Positions 10,913 through 21,990 of a DNA stretch of 64,000 nt are shown here, piece by piece (the stretch's first letter is position 1; each line of letters begins with the position of its first letter). This DNA is from Fundicoccus culcitae (lineage in GTDB: Bacteria; Bacillota; Bacilli; Lactobacillales; Aerococcaceae), in assembly GCF_024661895.1 (NCBI RefSeq), contig NZ_CP102453.1, positions 3,100,001-3,164,000 on the forward strand, in the 5' to 3' direction. Under the pieces are notes generated by a model. It did no database searches, was not told where the DNA came from, and saw nothing but the letters and a program-made list of their open reading frames with translations. Made by a program: the position numbers and the translations under genes.

Positions 10913-12411
10913 TGAGTTCTGAAAGTTTAGAATCGAAATTACTTCAGCAAATTCGCCAATTCCAAAAACGTGATACCATTGAAGAAATTGGAACAATCAC
11001 ATATATTGGAGACGGAATTGCACGTGCAGTTGGCTTAGATAATGTCATGGCTGGCGAAATGGTTGAGTTTGCCAATGGCACCACCGGAATGGTTCAAAAC
11101 TTAGAAAGTCATGATGTCGGAATTATCATTTTTGGTGATTATGTCGATATTCATGAAGGGGATTTAGTTCGCCGTTTAGGTAAAATCATGGAAGTCCCTG
11201 TTGGTGATGCTTTATTAGGTCGTGTCGTTGGACCGTTAGGTAATCCGATTGATGGTTTAGGTGAGATACAATCTACGCAAATGCGTCCGATTGAATTTGA
11301 AGCCCCTGGTATTATGGATCGTCAAAGCGTTAAAGAACCTTTGCAAACAGGGATTAAAGCGATTGATGCCTTGGTTCCAATTGGTCGTGGTCAACGGGAA
11401 TTAATTATTGGCGACCGCAAAACGGGTAAAACAAGTTTAGCAATTGATACGATTTTGAGTCAAAAAGAAGAAAATGTTATTTGTATTTATGTAGCTATTG
11501 GACAAAAGGAATCAACGGTAAAGAACATTGTTAGCACCTTGCAAAATTATGGTGCCATGGACTATACCATTGTTATGACAGCTAATGCGGCCCAACCAGC
11601 ACCCTTACTCTATTTAGCCCCTTATGCAGCTACGGCTATGGGTGAGTATTTTATGTACAAGGGTCAACATGTGTTAATCATTTATGATGACTTATCCAAA
11701 CAAGCGGCGGCTTATCGTGAAATGAGTTTGTTATTAAAACGTCCTCCTGGTCGTGAAGCTTATCCTGGGGATGTCTTTTATCTACACTCTCGTCTTCTAG
11801 AACGTTCTGGAAAATTGAACGATGCATTGGGCGGGGGTTCAATGACAGCTTTACCGATTGTTGAAACCCAAGCCGGGGATATCTCTGCCTATATTCCGAC
11901 TAACGTTATTTCAATTACAGATGGACAAATATTTTTAGAATCCGATTTGTTCTTTTCTGGGATTAGACCGGCTATTAATGCAGGTTTATCGGTTTCACGT
12001 GTTGGTGGGGCTGCTCAGATTAAAGCGATTAAGCAAGTATCAGGAACTTTACGGATGGATTTGGCCTCATATCGTGAGTTAGAAGCTTTCTCATCTTTTG
12101 GTTCAGATTTAGATGCATCCACGCAACAACGCTTAAATCGTGGTAAAAGGACGGTTGAAGTCTTAAAGCAACCTTTACATAAGACGGTTGCTGTTGAAAA
12201 GCAAGTCGTAATGTTTTATGCCTTAAATGAAGGTTATTTAGATAGCCTTCCAATTCAATCCATCACGGAATTTGAGCAACAATTTTATTATTACTTAGAA
12301 ACCAACTATGAAGCGGTACTCAATGATATAAAGACGACGCAAGCTTTGCCTGATAAAGAATTATTAAATCATATCATTGAATCATTTATCACGGAATATA
12401 CGGTTAAGTAG
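10912..12411 (+). CDS. atpA: ATP synthase F1 subunit alpha
   Basis: Alpha carries the non-catalytic nucleotide sites. Walker A GDRKTGKT is at residues 167-174, and the catalytic-site Arg region SGIRPAIN is present. At 499 residues it is near the standard 500-505. The GTG start at 10912 shares a base with the atpH stop. The N-terminal amphipathic helix ([14 protein letters not shown]), which docks delta in known enzymes, is still present despite the shortened delta. Confidence 0.97.
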   Translation: MSSESLESKLLQQIRQFQKRDTIEEIGTITYIGDGIARAVGLDNVMAGEMVEFANGTTGMVQNLESHDVGIIIFGDYVDIHEGDLVRRLGKIMEVPVGDALLGRVVGPLGNPIDGLGEIQSTQMRPIEFEAPGIMDRQSVKEPLQTGIKAIDALVPIGRGQRELIIGDRKTGKTSLAIDTILSQKEENVICIYVAIGQKESTVKNIVSTLQNYGAMDYTIVMTANAAQPAPLLYLAPYAATAMGEYFMYKGQHVLIIYDDLSKQAAAYREMSLLLKRPPGREAYPGDVFYLHSRLLERSGKLNDALGGGSMTALPIVETQAGDISAYIPTNVISITDGQIFLESDLFFSGIRPAINAGLSVSRVGGAAQIKAIKQVSGTLRMDLASYRELEAFSSFGSDLDASTQQRLNRGKRTVEVLKQPLHKTVAVEKQVVMFYALNEGYLDSLPIQSITEFEQQFYYYLETNYEAVLNDIKTTQALPDKELLNHIIESFITEYTVK

Positions 12412-12444
12412 GTCAATGGTTAAGGTTTTGAAAGAAGGTAGAAG

Positions 12445-14852
<2,408 letters not shown>

Positions 14853-14878
14853 GACGTCAGAGGAAGGAAGTTAGCCTA

Positions 14879-15319
14879 ATGGAAAATCAACCAACGTCTT
14901 ACATTCAAGTAGTTGTCTATTCTCCAGAAGGAGAAATCTATAACCACCGGTCAAAAAGCTGTAATGTTCATACCCCAGAAGGGGGTATGAGTATTCTAGC
15001 CAACCACATGCCTATAGTAGCCAGTTTAGATACTTCAGCCATCAGAGTGATACGCTTAGATGAAGAAGAAACGGTAGACTATATTGCCATCAATGGAGGC
15101 ATTTTAAACTTTAATAATAATCGATTGGAAATTGCGACTAGCTATGCCATTCGTGCACGTGATATTGACGAAGCCAAAGTGGAATTGGAACGCCAAGAAG
15201 CAGAAGCAGCCATGCAATCTGCCTTGCATCAACACAATACCAAAGAATTCAATCGTGCCAAAATTCAATTGAAACGTGCCATCAACTTAATTACCGTCAG
15301 CAAAGAACGGAAGAATTAA
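14879..15319 (+). CDS. atpC: ATP synthase F1 subunit epsilon
   Basis: Epsilon binds gamma and the c-ring and can inhibit ATP hydrolysis. The N-terminal beta-sandwich (VVVYSPEGEIY, TPEGGMSILANHMPIVASL) and C-terminal helical hairpin (DEAKVELERQEAEAAMQ) are both present in 146 residues. AGGAAGG precedes the ATG. It ends the operon, directly followed by a strong terminator. Confidence 0.95.
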   Translation: MENQPTSYIQVVVYSPEGEIYNHRSKSCNVHTPEGGMSILANHMPIVASLDTSAIRVIRLDEEETVDYIAINGGILNFNNNRLEIATSYAIRARDIDEAKVELERQEAEAAMQSALHQHNTKEFNRAKIQLKRAINLITVSKERKN

Positions 15320-15335
15320 GACCTATAAACTAAAT

Positions 15336-15398
15336 AACTCCGAAGCTTCAGCTTATCTTTAAGGGAAGAGATAAGTGGTAAAGCTTCGGAGTTTTTTT
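15336..15398 (+). terminator. Intrinsic terminator of the atp operon
   Basis: Perfect 13-bp arms AACTCCGAAGCTT (15336-15348) and the complement (15381-15393), with a second inner pairing (CTTATCT/AGATAAG), run into eight T. It lies between atpC and a convergent gene whose stop starts at 15397, inside the T-run. Confidence 0.93.
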
Positions 15399-16077
15399 AT
15401 TTTATCATTAATGAATAGTTAAAAACACGCTGATACTGTTGAGCAAAAATGGATAATTTTATAGGACCAAGTTTAGGTAAAAGTTGGAAAAATTGACTAT
15501 CAAATTGAGTCAAATCTTCATAGTAGAAAATACCATTTTGAAAAAGATATTGAAGCGTAAGCGGGGGTAATTTAATTCCGAAGTATTCTTCACGCAAAAA
15601 ATTTTTTTGGATTAATGATTGATTAGGTAATTCTAAGGTAGATAGAAGACAGGCCTGTCGACAAATAATCGATTTTAAAATTAGTAGGTCAACATGTTTT
15701 AATAATTTGTGAAGTTGCTGGATTGGGACAAACTGGAAGAAGGTATTAGGTTTATTATGAAAAAATGAATAGAGGGGATGCCTTCTATAGAGATAGGTAC
15801 ATAGGGAATCACTAATGGAATAACTTAAGATGTTTTCATCAACAAAAATATATTCCCAATGTAAATAGCTATTTTTTTCGGTTTTTTCAATGAGAAATCC
15901 TCTTAAATATAATTCTAATAATAAGTCAGAATCTGAATACCAATGCTTTCTAAGATATTTAATCGGATTAGATTCAAAGACTTTCCAAATGGTAGGAACT
16001 TTTTCAAGCATTGCACGTGTTGAATAAGGCGCTGGGATCAAATAGTAATAATTAGAATTGGCAAAAAATACAAGCAT
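15397..16077 (-). CDS. Unrecognised protein with alpha-CTD/HhH-like C-terminus
   Basis: I do not recognise the 226-residue product as a known family. It is rich in Leu, Phe and Tyr, has no signal peptide or membrane helix, and starts MLVFFANSNYYYLIP. ATG 16077 (reverse) is chosen because AAAAGGAG lies just before it; the frame continues 10 codons further. The last 45 residues (LTLQYLFQNGIFYYEDLTQF, then LLPKLGPIKLSIFAQ) follow the spacing of the RNA polymerase alpha C-terminal or helix-hairpin-helix fold: leucine helix, GI-x-x-x-x-D/E-L, then P-x-LG. That suggests nucleic-acid or RNA polymerase contact, but it is only an inference. Confidence 0.6.
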   Translation of the reverse strand: MLVFFANSNYYYLIPAPYSTRAMLEKVPTIWKVFESNPIKYLRKHWYSDSDLLLELYLRGFLIEKTEKNSYLHWEYIFVDENILSYSISDSLCTYLYRRHPLYSFFHNKPNTFFQFVPIQQLHKLLKHVDLLILKSIICRQACLLSTLELPNQSLIQKNFLREEYFGIKLPPLTLQYLFQNGIFYYEDLTQFDSQFFQLLPKLGPIKLSIFAQQYQRVFNYSLMIK

Positions 16078-16478
16078 ATGAATCTCCTTTTTGAGTAAAT
16101 ATAACATAGCTACAATTCTTATAAAAATTAAATTGAAGCAAGAACTTTTAGATAAAAGCTAAAAATGTTATACAAATTATTTCATAATAATAAAATAGAT
16201 ACATAAGAAAAAGTGGATTAAGATAAAATGTGGATAATATATTTTATCTTTGCGAATTATCAAAATTTTTTTTGGATGTTTTTTTAATAAATTCTTAAAT
16301 ACTCAATCAATTAATTGATCAGCCCCGCTTACAACCTTCATCAAATTGTGTTTTGAATGAAATATATGTTGCATTTGAAATGGCTTTACAGTGGCTTTGA
16401 GATAATTTTAAAAGAAATATGATTTATCTCAACTAAAATTTGTGTTATTATAGGTTGGAACTTGAAAGGTGGTTTAAT
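16078..16478. other. 400-base gene-free AT-rich region
   Basis: This region separates the divergent orphan gene and the DUF1146-murA unit and should hold both promoters. No convincing -35/-10 pair stands out; TTATTATA around 16444 is a possible -10. A perfect 14-base palindrome ATCAATTAATTGAT lies at 16306-16319, possibly an operator. No open frame of note is present. Confidence 0.4.
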
Positions 16479-16712
16479 ATGGCGACAGTTTTATACGGTA
16501 TGGCAGTACTGATCGTGCGCCTGTTATTCGTTTTTCTAACCTACCAAATGTTAGTGAAAATCAATTGGCAGAGATTATTCACTAAAAAGAATTATTATAT
16601 GGCTCGCTATGTCTGTATATTCGTTAGCGTAGCGGTAGGACATCTTGTAGGTTCATTTTTTTTAACCATTATGGAAATAATGCGTGACATTTTGTTAACA
16701 TTATTTTTATAA
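16479..16712 (+). CDS. DUF1146 (YwzB-like) small membrane protein
   Basis: A 77-residue protein with two membrane segments separated by a basic loop (VKINWQRLFTKKNYY), typical of the DUF1146/YwzB family that sits between atpC and murA in many Bacillota. GAAAGGTGG before ATG 16479 decides the start; the frame is open from 16440. Function unknown in the family. Position and topology make the family assignment likely. Confidence 0.8.
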   Translation: MATVLYGMAVLIVRLLFVFLTYQMLVKINWQRLFTKKNYYMARYVCIFVSVAVGHLVGSFFLTIMEIMRDILLTLFL

Positions 16713-16732
16713 AATAAATTAGAATTTTCAAA

Positions 16733-16758
16733 CTTATCGTCCACTCCAAAACGATAAG
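16733..16758 (+). other. Small hairpin before murA
   Basis: Seven-base arms CTTATCG and CGATAAG around a 12-base loop, ending about 26 bases before the murA ATG. There is no T-run, so it is probably not a terminator. It could be an mRNA stabilising or processing element. Confidence 0.35.
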
Positions 16759-16784
16759 GTTAATTAAAAGGGGATTAATTGAAT

Positions 16785-18104
16785 ATGGAAGAAATCATCG
16801 TACAAGGTGGTAACCGTTTGGAAGGTGTAGTTAAAGTTGAAGGCGCAAAAAATGCTGTCTTACCAATTCTAGCTGCAACAATTTTAGCAGAAACTGGGAC
16901 AACTCGTCTAACCAATGTACCAATCTTAGCGGATGTACATACAATTAATGAATTATTAAATCAAATCAATGTTAAAAACACTTTCGATGAACCAAATAAT
17001 ACTGTTGATGTTGATGCAACCGGTGAAGTATTAACGGTGGCTGATTATGATTTCGTTAGTAAAATGCGTGCGTCTATTGTTGTGATGGGACCCTTATTAG
17101 CTCGTTATGGTCATGCAAAAGTGGCAATGCCGGGTGGTTGTGCCATTGGAACACGTCCAATTGACTTACATTTAAAAGGTTTTGAAGCCCTAGGGGCAGA
17201 AATACATAGTGCGGCTGGTTATGTTGAAGCAAAAGCTGATAAATTAAAAGGGGCTAAAATATATTTAGATTTCCCAAGTGTCGGCGCGACTGAAAACATT
17301 ATGATGGCTGCAACCTTAGCTGAAGGTGTAACAGTCTTAGAAAACGTGGCAAGAGAACCTGAAATTGTTGATTTAGCGAATTTCTTAAATAAAATGGGCG
17401 CTAAAGTAGTCGGTGCCGGAACGGAAACGATTAAAATTACCGGTGTTGAGTCTTTACACGGCACGGAACATGCGATTATTAGTGATCGGATTGAGGCGGG
17501 GACTTTTATGGTGGCTGCCGCTGTTACACAAGGTGATGTGTATGTTGAAGGCGCCATTGCCGAACATAACAAACCTTTGATCAGCAAATTGACTGAGATG
17601 GGTGTCAAAATTACTGAATACAATGATGGCGTTCGTGTGATTGGACCAGAAACGTTAAAACCAACGGATATCAAAACGATGCCATATCCTGGTTTCCCTA
17701 CTGATATGCAAGCACAAATGTCAATTGCGCAATTATTAGCGCAAGGGACAAGTTCCTTAACTGAAACAGTTTTTGAAAATCGTTTCATGCATTTTGAAGA
17801 ATTACGTCGTATGGGTGCAAAATTCACCATTGATCGCCAAAATATTGTTTTATATGGTCCAGCAGAATTTTCAGGTGCTAGTGTTAAAGCTACTGATTTA
17901 AGAGCGGCTGCCGCCTTAATTATTGCTGGTTTATGTGCTAAAGGTCTAACCCGTGTTTCGGAATTAAGAAACTTAGACCGTGGCTACTATCGTTTCCATG
18001 AAAAATTAGCTGCCTTAGGAGCAAATATCGAACGTGTGAACATTCAACCGGTAGAATCTAAATCCATTACTATTTCCTCACCTACACATGCTAGTTTTGC
18101 TTAA
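16785..18104 (+). CDS. murA: UDP-N-acetylglucosamine 1-carboxyvinyltransferase
   Basis: MurA transfers enolpyruvate from PEP to UDP-GlcNAc, the first committed peptidoglycan step. The catalytic Cys119 lies in [14 protein letters not shown], the site attacked by fosfomycin in homologues. The N-terminal [15 protein letters not shown] motif is present. ATG 16785 is preferred to in-frame TTG 16779 by spacing from AAAGGGG (16767-16773), giving 439 residues. Followed closely by mbl. Confidence 0.96.
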   Translation: MEEIIVQGGNRLEGVVKVEGAKNAVLPILAATILAETGTTRLTNVPILADVHTINELLNQINVKNTFDEPNNTVDVDATGEVLTVADYDFVSKMRASIVVMGPLLARYGHAKVAMPGGCAIGTRPIDLHLKGFEALGAEIHSAAGYVEAKADKLKGAKIYLDFPSVGATENIMMAATLAEGVTVLENVAREPEIVDLANFLNKMGAKVVGAGTETIKITGVESLHGTEHAIISDRIEAGTFMVAAAVTQGDVYVEGAIAEHNKPLISKLTEMGVKITEYNDGVRVIGPETLKPTDIKTMPYPGFPTDMQAQMSIAQLLAQGTSSLTETVFENRFMHFEELRRMGAKFTIDRQNIVLYGPAEFSGASVKATDLRAAAALIIAGLCAKGLTRVSELRNLDRGYYRFHEKLAALGANIERVNIQPVESKSITISSPTHASFA

Positions 18105-18130
18105 TTAAAGTTAAGAAGATGTGACAGACT

Positions 18131-19201
18131 ATGAGTAAAGATATCGGGATTGATTTAGGAACCGCCAACATTTTGGTCCATTTAAAAGGACATGGTGTTG
18201 TATTAAATGAACCATCAATCTTGGCCATCGATCGGAAGACACAAGAAGTTATTGCTATAGGTAAAGAAGCATATGAAATGATTGGTCGTACACCAGCATC
18301 CATTGAAGTCGTACGCCCTTTAAAAGGGGGCGTCATTGCTGACTTTGATTTGGCTGAGGTATTACTCGTCTTATTTCTAGAGAAAATAAATACACGCTCA
18401 TGGTTTTCAAAACCAAACATTTTAATCTGTTGCCCCTCGAACATCAGTGAAATTGAACAACTTTCACTGGTGGAAGCGGCTGAACGCGCAACAGGTGGCA
18501 AAATATATATTGAAGAAGAACCCAAAATCGCTGCGGTGGGGGCTGGGGTTGATTTGTTAAGCCCTCGTGGTAGTATGGTCATTGATTTAGGCGGAGGAAC
18601 GACGGATATTGCAGTGCTTTCGGCTGGAGATATATTACATAGTGAATCCATAAAAGTAGCCGGCGATGACCTAGATGCTACGATTATTCAATATTTTAAA
18701 GATCAGTTTCAGTTATTAATTGGAGAGCGATCGGCTGAGCAAATTAAGATTAAGTTATCGTCAGCGATGCGCTTAGATGAGGCTGAATTAGAATATGCCG
18801 TTGTTAAAGGTCGTGATTTAGCGACCGGATTACCACGTTCAATTAATGTCAACTCTAATCATATTTTTGAAGCGATTGAGCACCATTTGATCTCAATTGC
18901 TCGTTTAGCTAAAACTGTTTTAGAAGATATCCCACCTGAGATTGCTTCAGATATCATTGAACAAGGTATCATTATTACTGGTGGGGGCGCCTTAATTTAT
19001 CATATTGATACGTTTTTGACCGATTATCTGAATGTTAGCGTATTAAAAGCGGATCAGCCGATGACTTGTGTGGCGATTGGGACCGGCTTAATGTTGGATT
19101 TAATTTTAAGTGGTAAGTTAGAACGCAACCAAATCACCAAAACAAAAGGGAGTCGGGTTGGGCAATTTTTTAAACGCCTAAAACGACGCTTATTGGGTTA
19201 G
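18131..19201 (+). CDS. mbl: MreB-family actin homologue (Mbl-like)
   Basis: One of two MreB paralogues in the window. The actin fold motifs DIGIDLGTANILVH (phosphate 1), DLGGGTTDIAVLS (phosphate 2) and GGGALIYHID (adenosine) are present in 356 residues. A position downstream of murA matches Bacillus mbl, hence the symbol. The C-terminus carries a basic tail (FFKRLKRRLLG) that could form a membrane-binding amphipathic helix; the mreCD-linked paralogue lacks it. Likely organises lateral wall synthesis. Confidence 0.9.
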   Translation: MSKDIGIDLGTANILVHLKGHGVVLNEPSILAIDRKTQEVIAIGKEAYEMIGRTPASIEVVRPLKGGVIADFDLAEVLLVLFLEKINTRSWFSKPNILICCPSNISEIEQLSLVEAAERATGGKIYIEEEPKIAAVGAGVDLLSPRGSMVIDLGGGTTDIAVLSAGDILHSESIKVAGDDLDATIIQYFKDQFQLLIGERSAEQIKIKLSSAMRLDEAELEYAVVKGRDLATGLPRSINVNSNHIFEAIEHHLISIARLAKTVLEDIPPEIASDIIEQGIIITGGGALIYHIDTFLTDYLNVSVLKADQPMTCVAIGTGLMLDLILSGKLERNQITKTKGSRVGQFFKRLKRRLLG

Positions 19202-19237
19202 AATCATAACCTATAAGAATGAATCAGGAGAATTAAC

Positions 19238-19441
19238 ATGGAACAAGAAGAATATTTGAAAGAATCAGGCTTTTTAAATGCGCTTAAAATAATTGGGAAA
19301 ATTATTCTCTTTTTATTGTTCGTTGCTTTGTTCTTTGTCATAGGTTTGTTCATTGGTTATTCGGTTATTGGCGATGGTAATTTTTGGGAAGTGCTGAATC
19401 AAGATACTTGGCGGCATATCTTTGAGTTTATTGAAATATAA
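19238..19441 (+). CDS. EpuA-family small membrane protein
   Basis: A 67-residue protein with a charged N-terminus, one membrane segment (IILFLLFVALFFVIGLFIGY) and the tail YSVIGDGNFWEVLNQDTWRHI. The GYxVIGxGN...W pattern matches the EpuA / DNA-directed RNA polymerase subunit beta family (PF11772), found downstream of murA in streptococci. CAGGAG precedes the ATG. Function is not established in the family. Confidence 0.8.
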   Translation: MEQEEYLKESGFLNALKIIGKIILFLLFVALFFVIGLFIGYSVIGDGNFWEVLNQDTWRHIFEFIEI

Positions 19442-19453
19442 TATTCAAGCTGT

Positions 19454-19516
19454 AGGGTAGGCATCATGAAGAATTGAAGTGAATGATTGGCTTCAATTCT
19501 TTATTTGCCTATCCTT
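19454..19516 (+). terminator. Long extended hairpin, likely terminator
   Basis: Perfect 11-bp arms AAGAATTGAAG (19469-19479) and complement (19491-19501) are flanked by a second pair, AGGGTAGGCA and TGCCTATCCT, pairing over 10 positions with one G-T wobble. Only a short TTATTT run sits between them, so termination may be weak; the size is unusual. Confidence 0.6.
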
Positions 19517-19577
19517 TGTTTGCTATAATAGGTATTGTCTATCTATAGCCATGCTTACCCTTGAAAGGAGTGAATGA

Positions 19578-19964
19578 ATGACGCCATTTAGTATGGGAGA
19601 GTTACTTCTATATCTTTACCCACTAGTAATGTATGTTATTATTGAATATTTTTTTAAAGATTATTTCAGCTATTTTTCTGGCTGGCCACTCAGTTACTCC
19701 GTAATTTTTATCCCTTCTTGGTTAGTCATTATCTATTGGTTCGGAAGAATTATTTTCCAACTAAATATCCTTCCCTTGGCGATTTTTTTGACGACATTCG
19801 TCGTTGCGGTTCATTTATACCAGTATGTAAGAACGATTGATGAGTTTACTTACCAAGCTTATTATCCTAAAGTGACCAAAATTATTTTTACCTCTTTATC
19901 TGCTTTTTTATTAGGTTTAATTTTGATTCGTTTTTATGAATATTACCATTTACTTTTCACTTAA
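19578..19964 (+). CDS. DUF3397 membrane protein
   Basis: A 128-residue hydrophobic protein with four predicted membrane segments and many aromatic residues. Its size, topology and place immediately upstream of mraZ fit the DUF3397 family of Lactobacillales. ATG 19578 follows AAAGGAG (19564-19570); another ATG at 19574 is out of frame. Function unknown. It has its own terminators downstream, so it is transcriptionally separate from mraZ. Confidence 0.75.
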   Translation: MTPFSMGELLLYLYPLVMYVIIEYFFKDYFSYFSGWPLSYSVIFIPSWLVIIYWFGRIIFQLNILPLAIFLTTFVVAVHLYQYVRTIDEFTYQAYYPKVTKIIFTSLSAFLLGLILIRFYEYYHLLFT

Positions 19965-19989
19965 GTTTGGGAAAATCTCCCACTTTTTT
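19963..19989 (+). terminator. Terminator 1 after the DUF3397 gene
   Basis: A short bulged stem (TGGGA with TCCCA, plus AAG with CTT) right at the stop codon, followed by six T. First of two tandem terminators ahead of the mraZ operator. Confidence 0.6.
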
Positions 19990-20029
19990 AAAATCCAACT
20001 AAATATTAATCTATCAACCTTTCTAGAAG

Positions 20030-20057
20030 CTGCTAAAATTTTTAGCAGTTTTTTTTT
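20030..20057 (+). terminator. Terminator 2 before the mraZ promoter
   Basis: Arms CTGCTAAA (20030-20037) and TTTAGCAG (20041-20048) with a tight loop and nine T. With the previous hairpin it insulates the dcw promoter from upstream transcription. Confidence 0.85.
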
Positions 20058-20065
20058 ATGGATTT

Positions 20066-20102
20066 TTGGTTTTTAGTGGTAGAAAGTGGTAGGATGTGGT
20101 AG
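20066..20102 (+). promoter_or_regulatory. MraZ-type operator, three 10-bp repeats
   Basis: GTGGTAG occurs at 20076-20082, 20086-20092 and 20096-20102, exactly ten bases apart, with a weaker TTGGTTT one period upstream at 20066. MraZ proteins of other bacteria bind tandem TGG-containing repeats with about ten-base spacing in front of mraZ. The array ends about 32 bases before the mraZ start and must overlap its promoter, which fits autorepression. The promoter hexamers are not clear to me. Confidence 0.85.
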
Positions 20103-20134
20103 ACTATGTTTAACTTAGACTAGGGGGGATTGTC

Positions 20135-20566
20135 GTGCTAATTGGAGAATATCAACATAATATTGACACAAAAGGCCGACTAATCATGCCGGCTAAGTTT
20201 CGCTTTGATCTAGGCTCACAGTTTATTGTTACTCGAGGTCTAGATGGCTGTTTGTTTGGGTATCCGATGAGCAGTTGGGAAGCCTTACAGGAAAAGTTAA
20301 AGCAATTACCACTAGCCAAAAAAGACGCGCGTTCGTTTACCCGTTTCTTCTATTCAGCTGCCACTGAAGTAGAAATAGATAAACAAGGACGGATTAATTT
20401 GCCGCAAACACTCATCGATTTTGCTGATATTGAGAAAGAATGCCACGTTGTTGGTGTTTCTGATCGTATCGAAATTTGGAGTAGCAAGCGATGGGAAGAA
20501 TTTGCCACTGTAGCAGCAGAGAGTTTTGAAGATATTGCAGAAGAAATGATTGATTTTGGATTCTAA
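20135..20566 (+). CDS. mraZ: Transcriptional regulator and division protein MraZ
   Basis: MraZ has two AbrB-like swapped-hairpin domains, seen as [20 protein letters not shown] and, after the [13 protein letters not shown] segment, [18 protein letters not shown]. The 143 residues match the family. The GTG start at 20135 follows AGGGGGG. It represses the dcw promoter in characterised species, and the repeats just upstream are its likely binding site. First gene of the cluster. Confidence 0.96.
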   Translation: MLIGEYQHNIDTKGRLIMPAKFRFDLGSQFIVTRGLDGCLFGYPMSSWEALQEKLKQLPLAKKDARSFTRFFYSAATEVEIDKQGRINLPQTLIDFADIEKECHVVGVSDRIEIWSSKRWEEFATVAAESFEDIAEEMIDFGF

Positions 20567-20583
20567 ATAAGGAGGCTCCATCC

Positions 20584-21534
20584 ATGCAGTTTGAACACGA
20601 AACGGTTTTGTTAAAAGAAACTATCGATGGATTAGATGTTAATCCAAATGGGATTTATGTGGATTGTACGTTAGGTGGGGCTGGGCATACCAAGTATTTA
20701 CTGAGTCAATTGTCACCAAGAGGTCATATTTATGCTTTTGATCAAGATTTACAAGCTATTAAAAATGCAGAGATTATTTTAAAAGATGCTATTAAAAACA
20801 AACAAGTTACTTTAATTCATAGTAACTTTAGAAATATTACAAATGAATTAACCAAATATCAAGTCCGTTATGTGGATGGGATTTATTATGATTTAGGTGT
20901 TTCATCACCGCAATTAGATCAAGCCGAACGTGGTTTCAGTTATCATCAGGAAGCGCCTTTGGATATGCGTATGGATCAAAGTCAAGTCTTAGATGCTAGT
21001 GAAGTCGTCAATCACTGGTCGTATGAAGATTTGGTACGGATTATCTATCGCTATGGTGAAGAAAAATTCGCTAAAAGAATTGCTCGTGCCATTGAAAAAG
21101 AGCGAGAAGAACGTCCGATTCAAACGACGACACAATTAGCCGAAATAGTTAAAACAGCCATTCCAGCTGCTACACGCCGCACGGGTGGTCATCCCGCCAA
21201 GCGAACCTTTCAAGCCATACGGATTGCTGTAAATGATGAATTAGGTGCGATTGAGGACGCTTTAGAGCAAAGTTTGAAGTTGTTAAAGGTTGAAGGTCGC
21301 TTAGCCGTTATATCTTTTCACTCATTAGAAGATCGGTTAGTTAAACAATTATTTAAACAAGTTAGTCAATTACCGGAACTACCGCCCAATTTACCGGTAT
21401 TACCCGATGAAGCACAGGCGGATTATGTCTTAGTTAACCGCAAGCCGATTGTTGCTAGCGAAGAAGAACTTGAACATAATAACCGCTCGCGTAGTGCTAA
21501 ATTAAGAATTATTGAAAGACGTTATATTCGTTAA
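20584..21534 (+). CDS. rsmH: 16S rRNA (cytosine1402-N4)-methyltransferase
   Basis: RsmH (MraW) methylates C1402 of 16S rRNA in the P site. The N-terminal [16 protein letters not shown]-site [14 protein letters not shown], and [22 protein letters not shown] motifs are all present in 316 residues. It starts 17 bases after mraZ behind AAGGAGG. Confidence 0.97.
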   Translation: MQFEHETVLLKETIDGLDVNPNGIYVDCTLGGAGHTKYLLSQLSPRGHIYAFDQDLQAIKNAEIILKDAIKNKQVTLIHSNFRNITNELTKYQVRYVDGIYYDLGVSSPQLDQAERGFSYHQEAPLDMRMDQSQVLDASEVVNHWSYEDLVRIIYRYGEEKFAKRIARAIEKEREERPIQTTTQLAEIVKTAIPAATRRTGGHPAKRTFQAIRIAVNDELGAIEDALEQSLKLLKVEGRLAVISFHSLEDRLVKQLFKQVSQLPELPPNLPVLPDEAQADYVLVNRKPIVASEEELEHNNRSRSAKLRIIERRYIR

Positions 21535-21552
21535 GTATAAAGGAGTGAAAAT

Positions 21553-21990
21553 ATGGCAGAACCTATCAGAAATTCATCATCTAATTACTATGTTCAATCA
21601 GATAAGCAAGAGAGTATTTATTGGCAAGGTAATTTACAAGTCAATCCATCTACAGAGTCTGAAGAGACAGCAGTAAGTTATCAAGATGTTGAAGCTAAGG
21701 CTGTTAGGCGCCATGCTTTCCTAAATACATTTGATAAAGTAGTGATTGCATTGGTTTTTGGGGTTTCGTTTGTGTGTTTATGTTTAAACCTCGTGATTCA
21801 ATATCAAACGGAACCTATTATAGATGCCACGCAAAATTATCAAAGTCACACAGAAGAGATTCAATTGCAAACGAAAATTTTAATAAATGAAATTGCCGAA
21901 CAATATGATTATGATATAATAAAGCAAGTTGCAGAACAAGAAGGGATGCAATTAGAAAAATCAAGAGTTAGGAATGTCGGGAATCAATGA
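21553..21990 (+). CDS. ftsL: Cell division protein FtsL
   Basis: A bitopic protein with a cytoplasmic N-terminal region of about 58 residues, one membrane segment (VVIALVFGVSFVCLCLNLVI) and an outer heptad region ending in QVAEQEGMQLEKSRVRNVGN. Sequence identity in FtsL is low; position between rsmH and the pbp gene, topology and size support the call. The last four bases overlap the pbp start. It should bridge DivIB/DivIC and the septal PBP. Confidence 0.88.
   Translation: MAEPIRNSSSNYYVQSDKQESIYWQGNLQVNPSTESEETAVSYQDVEAKAVRRHAFLNTFDKVVIALVFGVSFVCLCLNLVIQYQTEPIIDATQNYQSHTEEIQLQTKILINEIAEQYDYDIIKQVAEQEGMQLEKSRVRNVGNQ

Noticed and set aside
16229-16237. Perfect DnaA box (TGTGGATAA) in the gap before murA, with a weaker one at 16212
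   Set aside because: The same 9-mer also occurs inside murD (about 26954) and thiI (about 47934), so a chance match in AT-rich DNA is likely, and no box cluster or origin genes are present.
17219-17830. 203-codon open frame on the reverse strand within murA
   Set aside because: Fully antisense to murA, composition is a frame shadow, no ribosome binding site or recognisable domain.
18091-18651. 186-codon reverse open frame over mbl
   Set aside because: Antisense shadow of a highly conserved gene; no family features.
20066-20102. Short regular repeats taken as a CRISPR-like array
   Set aside because: Units are only 7 bases at 10-base period directly before mraZ, fitting an operator and not repeats with spacers.
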